Shown here: piece after piece, positions 54,624-63,822 of the stretch
Layout of the letters: each line of letters opens with the position of its first letter
How positions within the stretch are numbered: position 1 is the stretch's first letter
Notes under the pieces: generated by a model
Seen by the model: only the letters and a program-made list of their open reading frames with translations
Database searches by the model: none
Told to the model about the DNA's origin: nothing
NCBI RefSeq assembly: GCF_004421005.1
Contig: NZ_CP038026.1
Span: 310,001 to 374,000 of the forward strand
DNA from: Pseudoduganella plicata
GTDB lineage: Bacteria > Pseudomonadota > Gammaproteobacteria > Burkholderiales > Burkholderiaceae_D
Reading direction: 5' to 3'
DNA: 64,000 nucleotides
Made by a program: the position numbers and the translations under genes

Positions 54624-55589
54624 ATGGCGTTCTGGCACAAGGCGAAGACGAAGGACGGCTGGCTGGCCATCGTGCCGGCGGGCGACGGCGTGCATGCCGC
54701 CGTGGTGCGCCGCGGTGCCGCGCCCGCCAGGCCCGCCGTGCTGGCCTGCGCCTGGCACCCCGGCAGCGTCGAACAGCTGGCCGCGCTGCTGACGCGCGTC
54801 GGCCGCGAGCTGCACGCCGGCCAGCATCATTGTTCCAGCCTGCTGCCGTTCGGCGCCTACCAGCTGCTGTCGCTGGAAGCGCCCAATGTGCCGGCGGCGG
54901 AAATGAAGACGGCCATCGGCTGGCGCCTGAAGGACATGATCGATTTTCCTGTCGCGGAGGCGACCGTGGACGTGGCCGATATTCCCGCGAATGCCAACGG
55001 CCCCGTGCACAACCGCCACGTGTTTGCCGTGGCGGCCCGCAATGCCGTCATCGAGGCGCACCAGAACCTGTATGCCGAGGCCAGGGTGGCGCTGGCCGCC
55101 ATCGATATCGGCGAAATGGCCCAGCGCAATATTTCCGCGCTGCTGGAGCCGGAAGGCCGCGGGCTGGCAATGCTGTCGTTCGATCCGGGCGGCGGCCTGC
55201 TGACGGTGACGTTCAAGGGCGAACTGTACCTGGCCCGACGCATGGACGTTACGCTGGCCCAGGTGGAAGGCGACCCCGAGGGGCGCCAGCAGTATTTCGA
55301 CCGCATCGCGCTGGAAGTGCAGCGCTCGCTGGACAATTTCGAGCGGCAGTTCCAGTACGTGGCTGTGTCCAAGCTGGTGCTGGCGCCGACCGGTTCGGAC
55401 AGCCTGCACAACTACCTCTCCAGCAACCTGTACCTGCCCGTGGACATGCTCGACCTGGACACCGTGCTGGACCTGGACGAGGTGCCGGACCTGCGCGACG
55501 CGAAAGCCCAGAACGGCTTTTTCCTGGCGCTGGGCGCGGCGCTGCGTACGGCCGATGGCAGCGGCGCAGGCGCAGGGGGTGGCAAATGA
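54624..55589 (+). CDS. mshI: MshI-like (PilM-related) protein
   Basis: 321 residues from ATG 54624 with GGAG upstream. Actin-like PilM/MshI fold: LLPFGAYQLLSLEAPNVPAAEMKTAIGWRLKDMIDFPV, then VFAVAARNAVIEAHQNLYAEARVALAAIDIGEMA and QYFDRIALEVQRSLDNFERQF, the segments used to identify MshI. It is the cytoplasmic part of the pilus alignment complex and binds the tail of the PilN-like protein encoded next. Confidence 0.87.
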   Translation: MAFWHKAKTKDGWLAIVPAGDGVHAAVVRRGAAPARPAVLACAWHPGSVEQLAALLTRVGRELHAGQHHCSSLLPFGAYQLLSLEAPNVPAAEMKTAIGWRLKDMIDFPVAEATVDVADIPANANGPVHNRHVFAVAARNAVIEAHQNLYAEARVALAAIDIGEMAQRNISALLEPEGRGLAMLSFDPGGGLLTVTFKGELYLARRMDVTLAQVEGDPEGRQQYFDRIALEVQRSLDNFERQFQYVAVSKLVLAPTGSDSLHNYLSSNLYLPVDMLDLDTVLDLDEVPDLRDAKAQNGFFLALGAALRTADGSGAGAGGGK

Positions 55590-56272
55590 GCCAGCAGATC
55601 AACCTGTACAACCCCCGCTTCGAGAAGCAGAAGCGTTACCTGACGGCGCCTGCGCTGGTCGTCGTGTTGGGCGCCGCGCTGTTCGGTTCGCTCGCCTTTG
55701 CCGTGGCGGCGCGGGCCCGCGTGACGACGCTGGAGGCGGAAGCGGCCCAGGTGAGCGGGCAGTTGCAGTCGGCCGAGAGCCGCAAGCAGTCGCTGCTGGG
55801 CGCGCTCGTGCCACGTACGAAGGACCCGGCCGTCGCGCAGCGGCTGGCGCAGGTGGAAACGGAAAACCGCGCACTGCATGGCGTGGCGAATATCCTGGAG
55901 CAGAACCGCGTGGGCAACCCGCACGGCTATTCCGCATATTTTCAGGCGCTGGCACGGGGCCGCGTGGGCGGGCTGTGGCTGACAGGCGTGCAGATCGACG
56001 GTCCGCAAGCCGACATCGGCCTGCGCGGCCGCGCCTTGCAGGCCGAGCTGTTGCCCGGATACCTGAACGGCCTGGCACGCCAGCCCGTCCTGCAGGGCAA
56101 GGCGTTCGGCCACGTTGAAATTGCGCGTCCGCCGGCTCCGGGTACGCCCGCGCAGTCCACGCTGGCCGTGCCGGCCGCGGCGCCAACGCAGTCTGCTGTC
56201 GAGCCTGCCATGGTGCCGTACGTGGAATTTTCGCTGCAGGCGTCGGGCGCGCGCCCGGGGGGCGGGGCATGA
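55586..56272 (+). CDS. PilN-like alignment protein of the MSHA locus
   Basis: 228 residues from ATG 55586 (ATGA overlap). The N-terminal tail MSQQINLYNPRFEKQK has the INLY/NP PilM-binding motif. One transmembrane helix follows (ALVVVLGAALFGSLAFAVA), then a coiled coil (VTTLEAEAAQVSGQLQSAES) and a ferredoxin-like domain (GGLWLTGVQIDGPQADIGLRGRAL). This is the PilN organisation; in classical msh clusters the function is part of MshI/MshJ. Confidence 0.83.
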   Translation: MSQQINLYNPRFEKQKRYLTAPALVVVLGAALFGSLAFAVAARARVTTLEAEAAQVSGQLQSAESRKQSLLGALVPRTKDPAVAQRLAQVETENRALHGVANILEQNRVGNPHGYSAYFQALARGRVGGLWLTGVQIDGPQADIGLRGRALQAELLPGYLNGLARQPVLQGKAFGHVEIARPPAPGTPAQSTLAVPAAAPTQSAVEPAMVPYVEFSLQASGARPGGGA

Positions 56273-57009
56273 AGGCGCTCTGGCTGAAATACGCTGCACG
56301 CATCGACGCGCTGTCCGTGCGCGAACGGGTCATGATCGCGCTGGGTGGCGCCGCGGCCATCGTGTTCCTCGTCTATTTCGGGCTGATCGATCCCGCCCAT
56401 GCCCGCGAGCGCACACTGCAGGCGACCATCGCCCAGCAGCGCAGCCAGCTGGCCGCCATCGACGTCGAAGTGGTCCAGAAACAGGCCGCGGCAATGGCCG
56501 ACCCCGATGCCGACGCGCGCAAACGGCTCGTCACGCTGACGGCGGACAACGAGGCCCTGCGCGGTTCGTTGCGCGCCACGCAGAAGGCGCTGGTGCCGCC
56601 AGCGCGGATGAGTGCGCTGTTGGGGCAGATGGTGCAGCAGAACAGCCGGCTCAAACTGGTGTCGCTCAAAACGCTGCCGCCGGCAGGCACGACGGATGGC
56701 AACTTCGCCGACACCCCGGCCGACGCCGCTGCGCCCGTGCTGCCGCCCACGCCGCTGACGCTCGCGGCGCCCGGCACCGCGCCCGCGACGACGGACGAGG
56801 CCGCGCAGCCACTGCTGTACCGCCACGGCGTGCAGGTGGTGCTGCAGGGCGCGTATGCCGACATGGTCGCTTATATGGAGGCACTGGAACGCATGCCGGC
56901 GCAGGTATTCTGGGGCCGCGCCGTGCTGGACGCGACGGAACACGACAAGGCCACCTTGACGCTGACCCTGTACACCCTGAGCCTGGACGAAAAATGGATT
57001 GCGTTATGA
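56269..57009 (+). CDS. mshJ: MshJ-like (PilO-related) protein
   Basis: 246 residues, ATGA overlap on both ends. One transmembrane helix near residues 25-42 (MIALGGAAAIVFLVYFGLI), then a long coiled-coil region (LQATIAQQRSQLAAIDVEVVQ) and a periplasmic domain HGVQVVLQGAYADMVAYMEALERMPAQVFWGRAVL, the type II secretion M/PilO pattern. Forms the periplasmic alignment complex with the PilN-like protein. Confidence 0.83.
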   Translation: MKALWLKYAARIDALSVRERVMIALGGAAAIVFLVYFGLIDPAHARERTLQATIAQQRSQLAAIDVEVVQKQAAAMADPDADARKRLVTLTADNEALRGSLRATQKALVPPARMSALLGQMVQQNSRLKLVSLKTLPPAGTTDGNFADTPADAAAPVLPPTPLTLAAPGTAPATTDEAAQPLLYRHGVQVVLQGAYADMVAYMEALERMPAQVFWGRAVLDATEHDKATLTLTLYTLSLDEKWIAL

Positions 57010-57425
57010 CCCCCCGACGCGGCGTAAGATGGGCCCTGGCGCCGTGGCTTGCGCTGCCCGCGTTTGCGCTGGCGCAGGCCGTGGCCGATCCGACGCTGCC
57101 GCCGCCTTCGTTGCAGGCGCCCGGTGCCACCGCGCCCGTCGTCGCACCGGCTCTGCCGGAGCTGCAGTCGATCCTCGTATCGCGCGAGGCAGGCGGGCGC
57201 CGCGTGGCCGTGATCAGTGGCGAAATGGTGCGGCAGGGCGGCCGCTACCGAGGCGCCGTCGTGGAAAGCGTGGGAGAAACGTCTGTCGTGCTGCGGCGCG
57301 GGCGCACCCGTGAAACGCTGCGCCTGTTCCAGGGCCGGGCGCCGAGCGCGTTGGCGCCGACGGCCGAGGCGGCGCCCATTGCCCCTCCGGCCAGGCCTGC
57401 CGATATGAAAAAAGAGACACAATGA
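57006..57425 (+). CDS. mshK: MshK-like periplasmic protein
   Basis: 139 residues, start ATG 57006 in an ATGA overlap. Signal peptide ending LPAFALAQA, then the MshK/PilP-type opening VADPTLPP and a small beta domain ELQSILVSREAGGRRVAVISGEMVRQGGRYRGAVVESVGE. It links the inner-membrane complex to the secretin. Compare the shorter-domain protein at 33547 in the minus-strand operon. It overlaps mshL by four bases. Confidence 0.82.
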   Translation: MTPRRGVRWALAPWLALPAFALAQAVADPTLPPPSLQAPGATAPVVAPALPELQSILVSREAGGRRVAVISGEMVRQGGRYRGAVVESVGETSVVLRRGRTRETLRLFQGRAPSALAPTAEAAPIAPPARPADMKKETQ

Positions 57426-59203
57426 ACCAGCGGAGTACCATGCAAACACTCAAACGAACGGCGGCAATCGCTGGCCTGCTGGCACTGGCCGGCTGCGACA
57501 CGGCGGCGCGGCGCGACACGTTCGATGAAATCAACCGCGAAATGCACACGGCGGCCAGGAAGAGCGCGGCGCGGCCGGCCACGCCCGATGCCGTCGAGGC
57601 GGCGCTGCTGCCGCCCGTGCCGGCGCTGGCCGCGCAGTTGCCGAAAGCCCGGGCCGTGCTGGAAGAGCGCTTCAACGTGGCGTTGAACAACGTGCCGGCC
57701 CAGCAGTTCTTCAATTCCATTGTCGCGGGCACCCGCTACAACATGCTGATCCACCCGGAAGTAACCGGCACGATCACGGCCAACCTGAAGGACGTGACGA
57801 TCGCCGAAGCGCTGGACGCCATCCGCGAGCTGTACGGCTACGACTACCGCATCGAAGGCAACCGCATCTCGATCCGCCCGCTGACGATGCAGTCGCGCAT
57901 GTTCCAGGTCAATTACCTGACGGCCAACCGCAAGGGCAGTTCCAACGTGCGGGTGTCGTCCACGTCGATCAATACGGTGGCGACGAACCAGAACGCCAGC
58001 GGCGCGGGCGGCACGGCCACCCCCACCAACAACAGTAACAACGGCCAGACGCAGAACGGCATGCCGGGCGGCGCCCAGGCCGTGCAGGAGGACGCCAGCA
58101 ACGTCAGCACGTCGTCCGACACCAACTTCTGGGGCGAGCTGCGCGCCGCGCTGGAGGCGCTGGTGGGCGGCACGGAAGACGGCCGCAGCGTCATCATCAG
58201 CCCGCAGTCGGGCGTCATCGTCGTACGCGCGCTGCCCGAGCAGCTGCGTGCCGTCGAACACTACTTGCGCGCGACGCGGCTAGCGGTGGAGCGCCAGGTC
58301 ATCCTGGAAGCGAAGATCCTCGAAGTACAGCTGAACAGCGGCTTCCAGTCGGGCGTCAACTGGGCAGCCTTCCGCCAGGGCGGCAACAGCCGCGGCTCGG
58401 CCGGCATCATCCAGCCGGGCACGACATTGTCCGGCCTGAACGGCGGCAATCCGGTCAGCCAGAGCAGCGGCGTCACGGGGATCGGCGCGCTGCCCGGCAG
58501 GACGCTGAACAGCGCCATCGACGCGGCCGGCACGATGTTCGGCCTGGCGCTACAGACGAGCAACTTTTCCGCGATGATCTCGTTCCTCGAATCGCAGGGC
58601 ACCGTGCACGTGCTCTCCAGCCCGCGCATCGCCACCCTGAACAACCAGAAGGCCGTGCTGAAGATCGGCACGGACGAGTTCTATGTGACGGGCATCAGCA
58701 CGACGACGAACGCCAACGTGGGCGGCAACACGACGACGCCGAACGTGACGTTGCAGCCGTTCTTCTCCGGCGTGCTGCTGGACGTGACGCCGCAGATCGA
58801 CGAGGACGGCCACATCATGCTGCACGTGCACCCGTCGGTCAGCGAAGTGACCACGGTGAACAAGACGATCAACCTTGGCAGCGCGGGGTCGCTGAACCTG
58901 CCGCTGGCCGCGTCCAGCACGTCGGAGATGGACAGCATGGTGCGCGGCAAGGATGGCCAGATCGTCGCCATCGGCGGGCTGATGCGCCAGGCGACGAGCA
59001 GCGACCAGTCCCAGTTGCCGGGCGTGGGGGGCGTGCCCGTGCTGGGCGCGCTGTTTCGCAACAAGGACAGCGTCACGCAGAAGCGCGAGCTGGTCGTGCT
59101 GATCCGGCCGACCATCGTCGATGGCGCCGGCAGCATGACGCAGGACATGCAGGAGGCGGCGCGCCGCATCCAGTCGCTCGATCCGGCGCTGCGGAGCAAC
59201 TGA
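57422..59203 (+). CDS. mshL: MSHA pilus secretin MshL
   Basis: 593 residues, ATG 57422. Lipobox LLALAGC near residue 25 (an internal ATG 57440 would also keep it). N-domain RFNVALNNVPAQQFFNSIVAGTRYNMLIHPEVTGTITANLKD, a Gly/Asn/Gln-rich linker and a secretin channel with GTVHVLSSPRIATLNNQKAVLKI, IVAIGGLMRQAT and VPVLGALFRNKD. Outer-membrane pore for the pilus. It has no collagen-like stretch, unlike its minus-strand paralogue. Confidence 0.94.
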   Translation: MNQRSTMQTLKRTAAIAGLLALAGCDTAARRDTFDEINREMHTAARKSAARPATPDAVEAALLPPVPALAAQLPKARAVLEERFNVALNNVPAQQFFNSIVAGTRYNMLIHPEVTGTITANLKDVTIAEALDAIRELYGYDYRIEGNRISIRPLTMQSRMFQVNYLTANRKGSSNVRVSSTSINTVATNQNASGAGGTATPTNNSNNGQTQNGMPGGAQAVQEDASNVSTSSDTNFWGELRAALEALVGGTEDGRSVIISPQSGVIVVRALPEQLRAVEHYLRATRLAVERQVILEAKILEVQLNSGFQSGVNWAAFRQGGNSRGSAGIIQPGTTLSGLNGGNPVSQSSGVTGIGALPGRTLNSAIDAAGTMFGLALQTSNFSAMISFLESQGTVHVLSSPRIATLNNQKAVLKIGTDEFYVTGISTTTNANVGGNTTTPNVTLQPFFSGVLLDVTPQIDEDGHIMLHVHPSVSEVTTVNKTINLGSAGSLNLPLAASSTSEMDSMVRGKDGQIVAIGGLMRQATSSDQSQLPGVGGVPVLGALFRNKDSVTQKRELVVLIRPTIVDGAGSMTQDMQEAARRIQSLDPALRSN

Positions 59204-60093
59204 TGTATGAATCCCACTTCGGCCTGCGCGAGGTGCCGTTTTCCATCACGCCGGACACCAGCTTCTTTTTCGGCAGCCCCCACTCGCAGGAGGGGCTGAA
59301 CACGCTGCTGGTGGCCGCCCGCAGCGGCGAGGGCTTCATCAAGATCACGGGTGAAGTGGGAACCGGCAAGACGCTGCTGTGCCGTAAATTCATGGCGATG
59401 CTGGGCGACGATTTCGTCACCGCCTATGTGCCCAATCCCTACCTGGAACCGCGCGCGCTGATGCTGGCGCTGGCGGACGAACTGGAAATCGCGTTGCCGC
59501 GCGACGTGGGCCAGCACGAACTGGTGAAGGCGTTATCGACACGGCTGCTGGAACTTGCCGCGCGCGGCAAGCACGTCGTGCTGTGCCTGGACGAGGCGCA
59601 GGCGCTGCCGATCGACAGCCTGGAAGCGCTGCGCCTGCTGACGAACCTGGAGACGGAGAAGCGCAAGCTGCTGCAGATCGTGCTGTTCGGCCAGCCGGAA
59701 CTGAACGCCCACCTGGCCAGCCCGCAGATCCGCCAGCTGGCGCAGCGCATCACGTTCCACTACCACCTGGGCGCGTTGCGGCGCGACGACCTGGATTTCT
59801 ACCTGGCGCACCGCCTACGCGTGGCCGGTTTCACGGGCGCGCGGCTGTTCGACAAGCGCGCCGTCAACGCGTTGTTCCGCGCTGCCGGCGGCATTCCCCG
59901 TCTGGTCAACATCATCGCCCACAAGGCGCTGATGCTGGCGTATGGCGAAGGGCGCCAGCAGGTGGCGAAGCGGCACGTGGCGCTGGCGGCGCGCGACACC
60001 GTCGGCACGACCCGGCGCGCCTGGCCATGGTTTGCCGGCCTTGCCGTGGCGGCCTCGCTGGCCGGCGGCATAACGATGGCGCTGACGCGCTAG
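59203..60093 (+). CDS. mshM: MshM-like AAA ATPase (ExeA family)
   Basis: 296 residues; the ATG shares one base with the mshL stop (TGATG). FGLREVPFSITPDTSFFFGSPHSQEGLNTLLVA, Walker A GEVGTGKTLLCRKF, Walker B VVLCLDEAQALP (normal Asp), FGQPELNAHLASPQIRQLAQRI. C-terminal transmembrane helix FAGLAVAASLAGGITMA. Probably helps the secretin assemble. Shorter than the minus-strand paralogue, which has a periplasmic tail after the helix. Confidence 0.9.
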   Translation: MYESHFGLREVPFSITPDTSFFFGSPHSQEGLNTLLVAARSGEGFIKITGEVGTGKTLLCRKFMAMLGDDFVTAYVPNPYLEPRALMLALADELEIALPRDVGQHELVKALSTRLLELAARGKHVVLCLDEAQALPIDSLEALRLLTNLETEKRKLLQIVLFGQPELNAHLASPQIRQLAQRITFHYHLGALRRDDLDFYLAHRLRVAGFTGARLFDKRAVNALFRAAGGIPRLVNIIAHKALMLAYGEGRQQVAKRHVALAARDTVGTTRRAWPWFAGLAVAASLAGGITMALTR

Positions 60094-60110
60094 AACGAGA
60101 ATAAGCGACG

Positions 60111-61223
60111 ATGAGCCTGATAAACAAGATGCTGCAGGACCTGGACGCGCGCGGCGGCGGTGTCGCCCGTGGGCCCGGGCCGTCCGTGCGTCCGGTGGAC
60201 AAGGCGCCGCGCCACAGCCGTGCCGTTATCGTGGCCGGCGCCGGCGCCGGCGTGCTGGTGGCCGCGCTTGGCGGCGTCGCGTGGTATTTCCTGCACACGG
60301 TGCCGCCCGCGGCGCCCGTGCCGCTGCAGGCAAAGGTGCCCTTGGCGCCCATGCCCGCGCCGCCAGCCGCAGCGCCTGTCCCCGCACCGGCAGCGCCGGA
60401 ACCAGTGGAGGCGCCGGCTCCGGCCGCTGACATGCCGGCCGCGGCGCCAGCGGCGTCATTGCCTGCCAGCGCGCCAGCAGCCGATGCGCCCGTGACTGCC
60501 GCCGCTGCCGCCCCGGCCGGCTCGCTGGATGCGCCGGTACCGGCTCCGCGGCTCCGTGTGGCGCGCGAGCGCCAGCCGGCCCGCACAACGCTCGCGGAAG
60601 GCCCGGCGCAGAGCGTCGCGCCTGCGTCGCCGGCGGCATCGGGCGACGCGGGCCAGAATGCCCAGGGGCAGGCGGAAAACGCCTACCGCCGCGCGCTGGC
60701 GGCGCTGCAGGACGGCCGCGTCGCCGACGGCATCGCAGGGCTGGACCGGGCGCTCTACCTGTACCCCCGCCATGAAGCGGCGCGCCAGACGCTGGTAGGG
60801 CTGCTGCTGGAAGCGGGCCGTGCCGGCGAGGCGCAGCAACAGATGGCGCTGGGGCTGTCGCTCAATCCGAACCAGCCGCAGGTGGCCATGCTGCTGGCCA
60901 GGCTGCAACTGGAAAGCAATGGCACGGCCGCGGTCGAGACGCTGCGCCGCACATTGCCCTTCGCGACTGGCAACGCCGACTATAGCGCCTTCCTGGCAGG
61001 CGCACTGCAACGCCAGCAGCGTCACCACGAAGCCGTCGAGCAATATGAAGCCGCTCTGCGGCTGGCGCCGCAGAATGGCGTCTGGTGGATGGGCCTCGGT
61101 ATTTCACTGCAGGCGGAGCGGCGCAACACGGAAGCCCGCGCGGCCTTCGCGCGCGCCCGCCAGGCCGGGCTGAGCCCGGAGCTGCAGGGATTTGTCGAGC
61201 GCAGGCTGGGGCAGCTGGAGTAA
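60111..61223 (+). CDS. mshN: MshN-like TPR protein
   Basis: 370 residues. N-terminus MSLINKMLQDLDARGGG is the MshN leader, then one transmembrane helix (VIVAGAGAGVLVAALGGVAWYFL), a Pro/Ala-rich stretch of about 110 residues and C-terminal TPR repeats (AYRRALAALQDGRVADGIAGLDRALYLYPRHEAARQ). Inner-membrane protein with a periplasmic repeat domain. Last gene of the MSHA locus. Paralogous in layout to the 615-residue protein at 39212. Confidence 0.87.
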   Translation: MSLINKMLQDLDARGGGVARGPGPSVRPVDKAPRHSRAVIVAGAGAGVLVAALGGVAWYFLHTVPPAAPVPLQAKVPLAPMPAPPAAAPVPAPAAPEPVEAPAPAADMPAAAPAASLPASAPAADAPVTAAAAAPAGSLDAPVPAPRLRVARERQPARTTLAEGPAQSVAPASPAASGDAGQNAQGQAENAYRRALAALQDGRVADGIAGLDRALYLYPRHEAARQTLVGLLLEAGRAGEAQQQMALGLSLNPNQPQVAMLLARLQLESNGTAAVETLRRTLPFATGNADYSAFLAGALQRQQRHHEAVEQYEAALRLAPQNGVWWMGLGISLQAERRNTEARAAFARARQAGLSPELQGFVERRLGQLE

Positions 61224-61362
61224 GCGGCGCAGCCGGGAGCGCGCACCGGGCAGCTGTTTCACCGCCTTGACGGCGGCGCGGCATGCCGGCGCCAGCGTGG
61301 CGTCACAAGGATGGGCAGGTTGCTATAGTTCAGTGACCTTCTATCCATACAGGCTATCACCC

Positions 61363-61827
61363 ATGAACCTGCGCAACCTGCTTCCCTCGATCCTGATCGG
61401 CGCCGTCGCCAGCGCCCGCTCCATGACCCCCATGGCCACCATCGCCACCGCACGCCTGGTCGGGCGCCAGACGTCGGGCAACCTGCTCCTGCTGGACCGG
61501 CCCCTGTTCAGGTACGGTGCGCTAGCGATGGGGGCGGGCGAGCTGGCGGGGGACAAGATGAAGTCGGCGCCCGACCGCACCGTCTTCCTCGGCCTGCTGG
61601 CCCGGATGATGAGCGCGGGCATCGCCGGAGCGGCGTTGGCGCCGCATGGCGAAGAAAAGGCAGGTGCCGCGGTCGCGGTTGCCACGGCCGTGCCGCTGGC
61701 GTACATCACCCTGGCCGGCCGCAAGCAGGCCATGGCCCGCATCGGCCAGACCCGCAGCGGTCTGATCGAAGACGCGCTCATCGTTGCCGCGGGTGCGGCG
61801 ATCGTGGCGCTGGCAACGCGGCGCTGA
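61363..61827 (+). CDS. small membrane protein, DUF4126-like
   Basis: 154 residues from ATG 61363. Three or four hydrophobic helices (LPSILIGAVASARSMTPMATIATARLV, FLGLLARMMSAGIAGAAL, GAAVAVATAVPLAYITLAG, ALIVAAGAAIVALA). The SARSMTPMATIA-type helix resembles DUF4126 proteins of unknown function. A possible -10 box TATAGT (61324-61329) lies in the 139 bases between mshN and this gene, and the same gap has a short CCGCC-TTGA-GGCGG-like hairpin without a T-run. Confidence 0.65.
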   Translation: MNLRNLLPSILIGAVASARSMTPMATIATARLVGRQTSGNLLLLDRPLFRYGALAMGAGELAGDKMKSAPDRTVFLGLLARMMSAGIAGAALAPHGEEKAGAAVAVATAVPLAYITLAGRKQAMARIGQTRSGLIEDALIVAAGAAIVALATRR

Positions 61828-61971
61828 CACGCATTGGACACACGCAGCGGAGGACATGCAGCGGTGCGCGCTGCGCGCCCCTCAACGCAGCCATCGCGCG
61901 GTGGACGGCTGCGGCCCAAGGCATCATAATTGCCTCAAGCAAGGTGCTCCACCGCTCGACAAGGCTCCCTC

Positions 61972-63297
61972 ATGCAATTTGAAGAGTTCGAATCGTTTTC
62001 CGACGCCATACCCGCGAACGCGGCGGCCGCGCCGCGAGGCGACGCGTCGCCCGGCGAAGCGTCGCCGCTGGTGCGCCTGCAATACCTGGTCGACAACACG
62101 CCGGCCATCATCTACTGTACCGTTCCAAGCGGCGACTTCAAGATGACGTTCGTCAGCAACAACGCCTACAACCTGCTGGGCTACCGGCCGGAGCAGATGG
62201 TGGCCGATCCGAACTTCTGGTTCGACCACATCCATCCCGACGACGCGCCGCACATTTTTTCCAGCCTGGCCAAGGTGTTTACGGAAGGCCAGCGCGCCTA
62301 TGAGTACCGCTTTCGCATCCACGACGGCAGCTACCTGTGGATGCACGATTCGCTGCGGCTGATCCGCGACGAGCAGGGCAAGCCGCTCGAGGTGATCGGC
62401 TCGCTGACGGACATCACGCAGCGCAAGCGCATGGAGGAAACGCTGAAGGCGCGCGGCATCGAGCAGCGCCAGCTGATCGGGCAATTGCGCAGCGCCCACG
62501 AACAGCTGCTGCAGGCGGAGAAGATGGCGTCGATCGGCCAGCTGGCGGCGGGCATCGCCCATGAAATCAACAATCCGGTCGGCTTCGTCAATTCGAACAT
62601 GGGTGCGCTGAAGAATTACGTCGGCACCTTGCTCGACGTGATCGACAGGTACGAACAGGCTGCGGCCGGCCATCCCGCGCTGGCGGCGCAGCTGGCGGCG
62701 CTGCGGGCCGAGGCGGACCTGGCGTTTCTGAAGGACGACGTGGTGGATCTGGTGCGCGAGTCGCTTGACGGACTGAAGCGGGTCAGGGATATCGTCCAGG
62801 CACTCAAGGATTTCTCGCACGTGGGCGAGACGGAGTGGCAGGTGGCCGATCTGCACCAGGGGCTGGACAGTACCCTCAACATCGTCGCCAACGAAATCAA
62901 GTACAAGGCCACCGTGGTCAAGGAATACGGCACGCTGCCGCCCATCAGGTGCCTGGCCTCGCAGCTGAACCAGGTCTTCATGAACCTGCTCGTGAACGCC
63001 GCGCACGCGATGCGCGAGCACGGCGTGATCACCTTGCGCACGGGGGCGTCGGACGACTGGGTATGGGTGGAGGTGGCCGACGACGGCGTCGGCATCGCCC
63101 CGGAAAACCTGAAACGCATCTTCGAGCCGTTTTTCACGACCAAGCCCGTCGGCAGTGGCACGGGGCTGGGACTGTCGCTGTCCTACGGCATCGTGCACCG
63201 GCACGGTGGCCGCATCGACGTCGCTTCCGTGGTGGGCAAGGGAACGCAGTTCAGGGTGCACCTGCCGGTCCAGCCGCCGGGGCAGCCCGACACGTAG
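61972..63297 (+). CDS. PAS-domain sensor histidine kinase
   Basis: 441 residues from ATG 61972. PAS/PAC domain about residues 38-155 (YLVDNTPAIIYCTVPSGDFKMTFVSNNAYNLLGYRPEQM, ending VIGSLTDITQRKRMEE), a coiled-coil linker, then a dimerisation domain with the H-box AAGIAHEINNPVG (phosphoacceptor about His197) and an ATPase domain with NLLVNAAHAM, DDGVGIAPENL, FEPFFTTKPVGSGTGLGLSLSYGI. No transmembrane segments, so it is cytoplasmic. It converges on the response regulator gene with 6 bases between the stops; a functional pair is likely but not shown. Confidence 0.92.
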   Translation: MQFEEFESFSDAIPANAAAAPRGDASPGEASPLVRLQYLVDNTPAIIYCTVPSGDFKMTFVSNNAYNLLGYRPEQMVADPNFWFDHIHPDDAPHIFSSLAKVFTEGQRAYEYRFRIHDGSYLWMHDSLRLIRDEQGKPLEVIGSLTDITQRKRMEETLKARGIEQRQLIGQLRSAHEQLLQAEKMASIGQLAAGIAHEINNPVGFVNSNMGALKNYVGTLLDVIDRYEQAAAGHPALAAQLAALRAEADLAFLKDDVVDLVRESLDGLKRVRDIVQALKDFSHVGETEWQVADLHQGLDSTLNIVANEIKYKATVVKEYGTLPPIRCLASQLNQVFMNLLVNAAHAMREHGVITLRTGASDDWVWVEVADDGVGIAPENLKRIFEPFFTTKPVGSGTGLGLSLSYGIVHRHGGRIDVASVVGKGTQFRVHLPVQPPGQPDT

Positions 63298-63303
63298 GCG
63301 ACG

Positions 63304-63822
63304 CTACAGGATCACCGAGCCGTTGGCGTCGCGCCGCACGGTCAGCAGGCCCGGCTCCTCCGCCTCGAGCCGGCGCGCCTCCAGCTCCTGCGGGGTCGGC
63401 GGCGCGCGATCGGCTGCCCGTGCCCTGGCCGCCAGCAGCGCCTCGCGCTGCGCCAGCCCGAGGCGGACACTTTCGGTCAGCTCGGCGCTGTCCCACGGCT
63501 TGCTCAGGAAACGGAACGCCTGCGCCTCGTTGATGGCGCTGAGGACCGTATCGAACGTGGCGGAGCCGCTCAGCATGATGCGCACCGTGTCGGGCGCCAC
63601 GTCACGCAGCGCCTGGAGCAGCTCGCCGCCGCTCATCTGCGGCATCATGTAGTCACAGATGATCAGGTCGAATTCACAGACGCAGATGCGGTTGAGGGCG
63701 TCGAAAGGATTGGTAAAGCTTTCGATCTGCGGCGCGGCGGGGCCTTGCCATCCCTGCAGCAGCGCACGCTGCAGCGCGCTCAGTATGTTGGGGTCGTCGT
63801 CGACCAGCAGGATCTTGCTCAT
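63304..63822 (-). CDS. single-domain response regulator with C-terminal extension
   Basis: 172 residues. Receiver domain ILLVDDDPNILSALQRALL with acidic cluster D8-D10, phosphoacceptor D57 in DLIICDYMMPQMSGG, LSGSATFDTVLSAINE and the Lys in FRFLSKPWD (about 106). No DNA-binding or enzymatic output domain; a helical, charged tail of about 45 residues follows. Its ATG overlaps the stop of the upstream gene (ATGA), so both regulators are probably co-translated. Confidence 0.92.
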   Translation of the reverse strand: MSKILLVDDDPNILSALQRALLQGWQGPAAPQIESFTNPFDALNRICVCEFDLIICDYMMPQMSGGELLQALRDVAPDTVRIMLSGSATFDTVLSAINEAQAFRFLSKPWDSAELTESVRLGLAQREALLAARARAADRAPPTPQELEARRLEAEEPGLLTVRRDANGSVIL

